This document shows, piece after piece, positions 16,440-19,843 of a stretch of DNA of 19,843 nt; position 1 is the stretch's first letter; the number at the start of each line of letters is the position of its first letter. Where the stretch lies: assembly GCA_031278055.1 (NCBI GenBank), contig JAITLD010000029.1, positions 1 to 19,843 of the forward strand, given 5' to 3'. The notes under the pieces are model-generated. The model searched no databases. It was not told the origin of the DNA and saw nothing but the letters and a program-made list of their open reading frames with translations. Position numbers and translations under genes: made by a program. Source of the DNA: Rickettsiales bacterium. Lineage in GTDB: Bacteria; Pseudomonadota; Alphaproteobacteria; Rs-D84.

Positions 16440-16468
16440 TTTTTACTAAAAAAACACCCAAAATTCAA
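16440..16468 (-). promoter_or_regulatory. Possible promoter of recF
   Basis: On the minus strand, TTGAAT (16468-16463), 17 bp, then TAAAAA (16445-16440), which ends 6 nt before the ATG. Each box matches 4 of 6 consensus bases. In such AT-rich sequence a chance match is likely. Confidence 0.25.
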
Positions 16469-16525
16469 TTATTAATTATCAATCAATGTATTCGCCTCGC
16501 TCGCGAAATTATTAATTGCAAATTG
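16466..16525. repeat. AT-rich repeat tract between dnaJ and recF
   Basis: AATTATTAATTATCAAT here is shared with 13366-13382 after rnpA, and a second piece, AATTATTAATTGCAAATTG, follows. Between them lies a short GC-rich insert (CGCCTCGCTCGCGA). No gene fits here. It is one of the degenerate copies of the AT-rich spacer family. Confidence 0.6.
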
Positions 16526-17584
16526 TTATGTTTCGCGCCCCATTTCCTTTGCAAATTCTTCCAGCGCTTTTTTCTGCGCGCGCGAGAGTTTTGAAGGAAT
16601 GGATGTTCCGACCTCAATGTAAAGGTCGCCGCCCGGCATGCCGGCGCCCTTGACGCGCAGCCTGTCGCCGATTTGCGTTCCAGCCGCGACTTTGACCGCA
16701 AGATTTTTGCCGTCAAGCGTCGCAATCTCGATTTCCCCGCCGAGGGCCAGGGTCGAAAACGGAATCTTGGCCGTCATCGCCAAATCGTTTCCGAACCTTT
16801 GAAACAAAGGATGCGGGCGAATCCGGACATCGATGTAGAAATCGCCGGCTGCGCCGCCGAACAGCGCGGCCTCGCCCTGGCCGGCCAGACGCAGACGCAT
16901 TCCGTCATGAACGCCGGCGGGAATCTTGACCTCGATAGTTCGGCTTTCGTGTCTGGTTCCTGTTCCATTGCAGGCGCCGCATTTTTCCTTTACAATCTTT
17001 CCGACCCCGTTGCAATCTGGGCATACCCGTTCGGACGAAAAAAATCCATTCCTCGCGCGGACGTACCCCGAACCGCGGCAGGTTTGGCAGACGGGCGCGG
17101 GCCTGCCGTCCTTGGTCCCGTTTCCGTTGCATTTGTCGCATTTGACATTTGACGAGAATTTAACTGTCTGGGTCGTTCCGAAATAAGCGTCTTTCAAGTC
17201 AATCGTAATTTCATGCAGCATGTCGCGCCCCTGCCGACCGGCCGCGGCCTCGCGTCCGCCCCCGAAACCGAATCCTTTTAGGACCTCGTCCATCATGTCC
17301 GACATATCAAAGCCGTTCATATTGAATTCGAAACCGCCGAAACCTCCGCCCCCAAACGGATTCGCGCCGAACGCGGCCTCGCCAAAACGGTCGTAGGCGG
17401 CTTTTTTCTGCGGGTCTTTCAGCACGTCGAACGCGTTGTTGATTTCCTTAAACTTTTCTTCGTGGTCTTTGTCGCCATGATTCTTGTCCGGATGGTATTT
17501 GAGGACAAGCTTTCTATATGCCGATTTGATTTCGGCATCTGTCGCCGATTTGGACACGCCCAAAACTTCATAGGGATTTTTCAT
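16526..17584 (-). CDS. dnaJ: Chaperone protein DnaJ (type I Hsp40)
   Basis: DnaJ delivers unfolded clients to DnaK and stimulates its ATPase. The 352-residue product is a complete type I protein. The J domain (1-70) has HPD at 31-33. A Gly/Phe-rich linker spans about 72-110. Four zinc motifs follow: CDKCNGNG, CQTCRGSG, CPDCNGVG and CGACNGTG (about 149-209). The C-terminal substrate-binding domain ends near KKALEEFAKEMG. It is slightly shorter than E. coli DnaJ (376). dnaK and grpE are not adjacent. The promoter upstream looks like a heat-shock type and ends only 9 nt before the ATG, with no ribosome binding site. parE is transcribed away from it. Confidence 0.97.
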   Translation of the reverse strand: MKNPYEVLGVSKSATDAEIKSAYRKLVLKYHPDKNHGDKDHEEKFKEINNAFDVLKDPQKKAAYDRFGEAAFGANPFGGGGFGGFEFNMNGFDMSDMMDEVLKGFGFGGGREAAAGRQGRDMLHEITIDLKDAYFGTTQTVKFSSNVKCDKCNGNGTKDGRPAPVCQTCRGSGYVRARNGFFSSERVCPDCNGVGKIVKEKCGACNGTGTRHESRTIEVKIPAGVHDGMRLRLAGQGEAALFGGAAGDFYIDVRIRPHPLFQRFGNDLAMTAKIPFSTLALGGEIEIATLDGKNLAVKVAAGTQIGDRLRVKGAGMPGGDLYIEVGTSIPSKLSRAQKKALEEFAKEMGRET

Positions 17585-17593
17585 TGTAAAGAC

Positions 17594-17622
17594 AATATAG
17601 GTTTTTCGCGCGGAAAATCAAG
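17594..17622 (-). promoter_or_regulatory. Heat-shock (RpoH)-type promoter of dnaJ
   Basis: On the minus strand CTTG (17622-17619), 17 bp, then CCTATAT (17601-17595). This fits the alphaproteobacterial heat-shock consensus CTTG-N17/18-CYTATNT as I remember it. The same bases also read as a sigma-70 pair TTGATT-N16-TATATT. The spacer holds a near-palindrome, TTTTCCGCGCGAAAA. The -10 ends 9 nt before ATG. Confidence 0.55.
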
Positions 17623-17626
17623 GCGC

Positions 17627-17653
17627 TTGCAAAAAAACGAAAAATGATATAAC
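17627..17653 (+). promoter_or_regulatory. Predicted promoter of parE
   Basis: TTGCAA (17627-17632), a short 15-bp spacer, then TATAAC (17648-17653), ending 9 nt before the parE ATG. It lies back to back with the dnaJ promoter; the -35 boxes are 5 bp apart. The -35 is the same TTGCAA used by mreB. Confidence 0.45.
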
Positions 17654-17662
17654 CTTGCGCCT

Positions 17663-19630
17663 ATGGCACAAAATTACAACGCGTCTGATATACAGGTTTT
17701 GGAGGGGCTTGAACCCGTGCGGCTCAGGCCGGGAATGTATATCGGCGGAACCGATGAAAAGGCATGGCACCATCTTCCGATTGAAATCTTGGATAACGCG
17801 ATAGACGAGGCTGTCGCCGGATTCGCGAAAAAAATCATCGTGAATCTGATTGACGCAAAGACCATGGAGATTTCCGACGACGGACGCGGGGTGCCGGTTG
17901 ACGAACATCCGAAATACCCGGGAAAATCGGCGTTGGAAATAATTTTCTCGATGCTTCATTCCGGCGGAAAATTCAATAACAGCGTTTACAAGACCTCGGG
18001 CGGACTGCATGGGGTGGGCGCGGCCGTCGTGAACGCTTTGTCGTCCGAAACCGTCGTGACGGCCGCGCGCGACGGGTTTTTCTGGACGCAAAAGTTCTCG
18101 CGCGGCAAAATCCTGGGGCCGATTCAAAAGGGCGGGGCGACCAAGGAGCACGGGACGACAGTGCGCTTTACGCTCGACGACAAGATTTTCGGGGCCTCGG
18201 CCGCGTTCAAGCCGATTAGAATTTATAGAATGGCGCGCGCAAAGGCGTTTTTATCAGCGGGACTTAAAATCGATTTTATCTGCAATCCGGAATTAATTAC
18301 GGACGACATGGGAATGCCGGCGAAAGAAACGTTTTATTACCCGAACGGCGTGGCGGATTTTCTGGACGAGAAAACAAAAGACAGCCCGAATCTTTTGCCC
18401 CACATTTTTTCCGGCAGCGTGGATTTTCCGGACGACAACGGGCGCGTCGAATGGGCTATTACGTTTTTGACCGACGAGAACGGGGCGGCGTCCGACGACG
18501 GATTTTTCACATCATACTGCAACACGATTGCGACGATAGACGGCGGAACCCACGAACAGGGATTCAAGGCCGCGATTACGAAAGGCCTTAAAAATTATGG
18601 CGAGAAAACAGGGGCCAAAGGCGCGGCGTCCGTCATAGGGGACGATGTGTTCGACAGCGCGGCGGCAATCGTCAGCGTGTTTTACAAAACGCCGCAATTT
18701 TTGGGGCAGACAAAGGAAAAGCTTTCGAATCCCGAAATCGCAAGGCTGACGGAAAAGGCATTGTCCGACCCATGGGAAATGTTTCTGGCCTCGGACCCGA
18801 AGACGGCGAACGCGCTTTTGGAATTCGTGATTAATCTGGCGAACGCGCGGATAAAAACCAAGCAGACGCGCGACATCGCGCGAAAGACGCCGACCAAGCA
18901 CGCGCGCATGCCGTCGAAACTCGCCGATTGCGCAAAACACGGAATCGAGGGGACCGAGCTGTTTATTGTCGAGGGGGAATCCGCGGGCGGGACGGCGAAA
19001 CAGGCGCGCGACCGCGCGACCCAGGCGATTTACCCATTGCGCGGAAAAATCCTGAATGTTATGTCGAATTCGGACGAGAAAGCGGGCGCGAACAAGGAAA
19101 TAGGCGATTTAATCGGAATAATAGGCGCCGGCACCAATGACAATTGGAACGACGAGAAATTGAGGTATGAAAAAATCATAATCATGACCGACGCGGATGT
19201 CGACGGGTCGCACATAGCGTCGCTGCTCATGACATTTTTTTACCAAACTATGCCCCAGCTGATTCACGGGGGACATCTGTATCTGTCGTGCCCGCCGCTT
19301 TATAAATTGACTGTTGGCACAGAATCAGTTTATATCGACACAGAAGAAGAACTTGAAAAATTATTATCTGAAAAATACAAGGGCAAAAAAACGGAAATCA
19401 GCCGATTCAAAGGTCTTGGCGAAATGATGCCGAATCAACTGAAAGAAACAACCATGAATCCGAAAACGCGGCGCTTGATTCGCGTCGAGCTACCGCCAAA
19501 GACGGAGGAGGGCGCCGAGGATACCGCGCGGACGCGACAGCTGGTCGGCGAACTGATGGGAAAAAAGCCGGAATTCAGATTTCGTTTTATCACCGAAAAC
19601 GCAAAATTCGTAAAAGACCTGTTTGTGTAA
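17663..19630 (+). CDS. parE: DNA topoisomerase IV subunit B
   Basis: ParE is the ATPase subunit of topoisomerase IV, which unlinks daughter chromosomes with ParC. The 655-residue protein has the GHKL ATPase with EILDNAIDEA (41-50), DDGRG (72-76) and TSGGLHGVG (111-119). Next are the transducer domain with IDGGTHEQG, and a TOPRIM domain with EGESAGG (437-443), PLRGKILNV and DADVDGSH (510-517). KLADC before TOPRIM, the KQARDRATQAIYPLRGK block and the length favour ParE over GyrB, but I cannot exclude GyrB without alignment. The TOPRIM motif has E439 where EGDSAGG is standard. The ATG has no ribosome binding site and lies 9 nt from a -10 box. Confidence 0.9.
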   Translation: MAQNYNASDIQVLEGLEPVRLRPGMYIGGTDEKAWHHLPIEILDNAIDEAVAGFAKKIIVNLIDAKTMEISDDGRGVPVDEHPKYPGKSALEIIFSMLHSGGKFNNSVYKTSGGLHGVGAAVVNALSSETVVTAARDGFFWTQKFSRGKILGPIQKGGATKEHGTTVRFTLDDKIFGASAAFKPIRIYRMARAKAFLSAGLKIDFICNPELITDDMGMPAKETFYYPNGVADFLDEKTKDSPNLLPHIFSGSVDFPDDNGRVEWAITFLTDENGAASDDGFFTSYCNTIATIDGGTHEQGFKAAITKGLKNYGEKTGAKGAASVIGDDVFDSAAAIVSVFYKTPQFLGQTKEKLSNPEIARLTEKALSDPWEMFLASDPKTANALLEFVINLANARIKTKQTRDIARKTPTKHARMPSKLADCAKHGIEGTELFIVEGESAGGTAKQARDRATQAIYPLRGKILNVMSNSDEKAGANKEIGDLIGIIGAGTNDNWNDEKLRYEKIIIMTDADVDGSHIASLLMTFFYQTMPQLIHGGHLYLSCPPLYKLTVGTESVYIDTEEELEKLLSEKYKGKKTEISRFKGLGEMMPNQLKETTMNPKTRRLIRVELPPKTEEGAEDTARTRQLVGELMGKKPEFRFRFITENAKFVKDLFV

Positions 19631-19649
19631 AAATTATTAATAATTCAAG

Positions 19650-19701
19650 AACTCTGAACTCTCAGGCCCTATTCCCGCCTACGCGGGAATGACAAACAAC
19701 T
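19650..19701 (+). repeat. 52-bp direct repeat, copy A, with dRS3-like palindrome
   Basis: Identical to 19759-19810. It contains AACTCTGAACTCTCAGG, then the ATTCCC-N8-GGGAAT palindrome at 19671-19690 (core GCCTACGC), then GACAAACAACT. The two copies start 109 bp apart. It is the longest exact repeat I see in the window. Confidence 0.95.
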
Positions 19702-19712
19702 TTGTTGTTTGT
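19692..19712. repeat. Perfect hairpin at the end of repeat copy A
   Basis: ACAAACAAC (19692-19700) pairs with GTTGTTTGT (19704-19712) around TTT. It is followed by C and a run of A on the plus strand, so it lacks the T-run of a plus-strand terminator. Copy B lacks the second arm. Confidence 0.7.
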
Positions 19713-19758
19713 CAAAAAAAACGCTACCCAGTTTTGTTCCATACACTTTTTTACAAAA

Positions 19759-19810
19759 AACTCTGAACTCTCAGGCCCTATTCCCGCCTACGCGGGAATG
19801 ACAAACAACT
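19759..19810 (+). repeat. 52-bp direct repeat, copy B, with dRS3-like palindrome
   Basis: An exact duplicate of 19650-19701, with its palindrome at 19780-19799. After the repeat the sequence continues CTGAATT, so ACTCTGAA words flank this palindrome on both sides. Confidence 0.95.
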
Positions 19811-19843
19811 CTGAATTGCCCTCGCGCGCTGCCCGTAAAATAA

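Larger units (their letters stand above)
19631..19843. other. Repeat-rich region after parE, to the window edge
   Basis: No gene. It begins with AATTATTAATAATT, a palindrome that starts 2 nt after the parE stop codon, and then holds the two 52-bp direct repeats. The last 33 bases show nothing I can name. Confidence 0.6.

Noticed and set aside
17663..19630. GyrB instead of ParE
   Set aside because: KLADC before TOPRIM, the KQARDRATQAIYPLRGK block and the length of 655 fit ParE better; an alignment would settle it.
19692..19720. Terminator of parE at the ACAAACAAC hairpin
   Set aside because: The hairpin is followed by A residues on the plus strand, and the T-run on the minus strand precedes the stem, so it does not fit a terminator in either direction.

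Overview
The window looks like chromosome from an alphaproteobacterium, or a close proteobacterial relative, of roughly 50% GC. I infer this from several features. RecF has a TGTD-type C-terminus. AccB carries the EAMKTFNP biotinylation motif. The topoisomerase subunit is ParE-like with a KLADC motif. The dnaJ promoter fits the alphaproteobacterial RpoH-type pattern CTTG-N17-CYTATNT. The content is almost all housekeeping, but most genes stand apart from their usual operon partners, which suggests a rearranged and probably moderately reduced genome. No phage, insertion sequence or CRISPR array is visible.

Layout: 1-369 has no gene I can name and ends in a promoter for mreB. mreB, xseB and mutS then run on the plus strand, followed by an ABCB-type exporter and the canonical truB-rpsO-pnp block, then ybaB and a tRNA-Val(UAC) gene. 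From about 9970 to 11290 lies the only accessory-looking region: an unassigned ORF, a heptamer repeat and a BrnT/BrnA toxin-antitoxin pair on the minus strand with its own promoter and operator-like palindrome. Next come a minus-strand acyl-CoA synthetase, plus-strand rnpA, and the accB-accC pair that starts fatty acid synthesis. recF and dnaJ follow on the minus strand, and parE on the plus strand, divergent from dnaJ across 78 bp.

The genes cover cell shape (mreB), DNA repair and topology (xseB, mutS, recF, parE, ybaB), RNA maturation and decay (truB, rnpA, pnp), translation (rpsO, tRNA-Val), folding (dnaJ), and lipid metabolism (accB, accC, acyl-CoA synthetase).

The most interesting signals are between and inside genes. 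The pnp leader has a long hairpin plus a second pairing that would hide the pnp ribosome binding site. PNPase lacks the aromatic pair of its RNA-channel loop. dnaJ, parE and probably rnpA have -10 boxes only 9-10 nt from ATG, suggesting leaderless or near-leaderless messages. The BrnT start codon coincides with the -35 box of its own promoter. Two repeat families occur in the spacers: a dRS3-like ATTCCC-N8-GGGAAT palindrome tied to an AACTCTGAACTC motif, and degenerate AT-rich tracts. I found no clear new multi-gene system.
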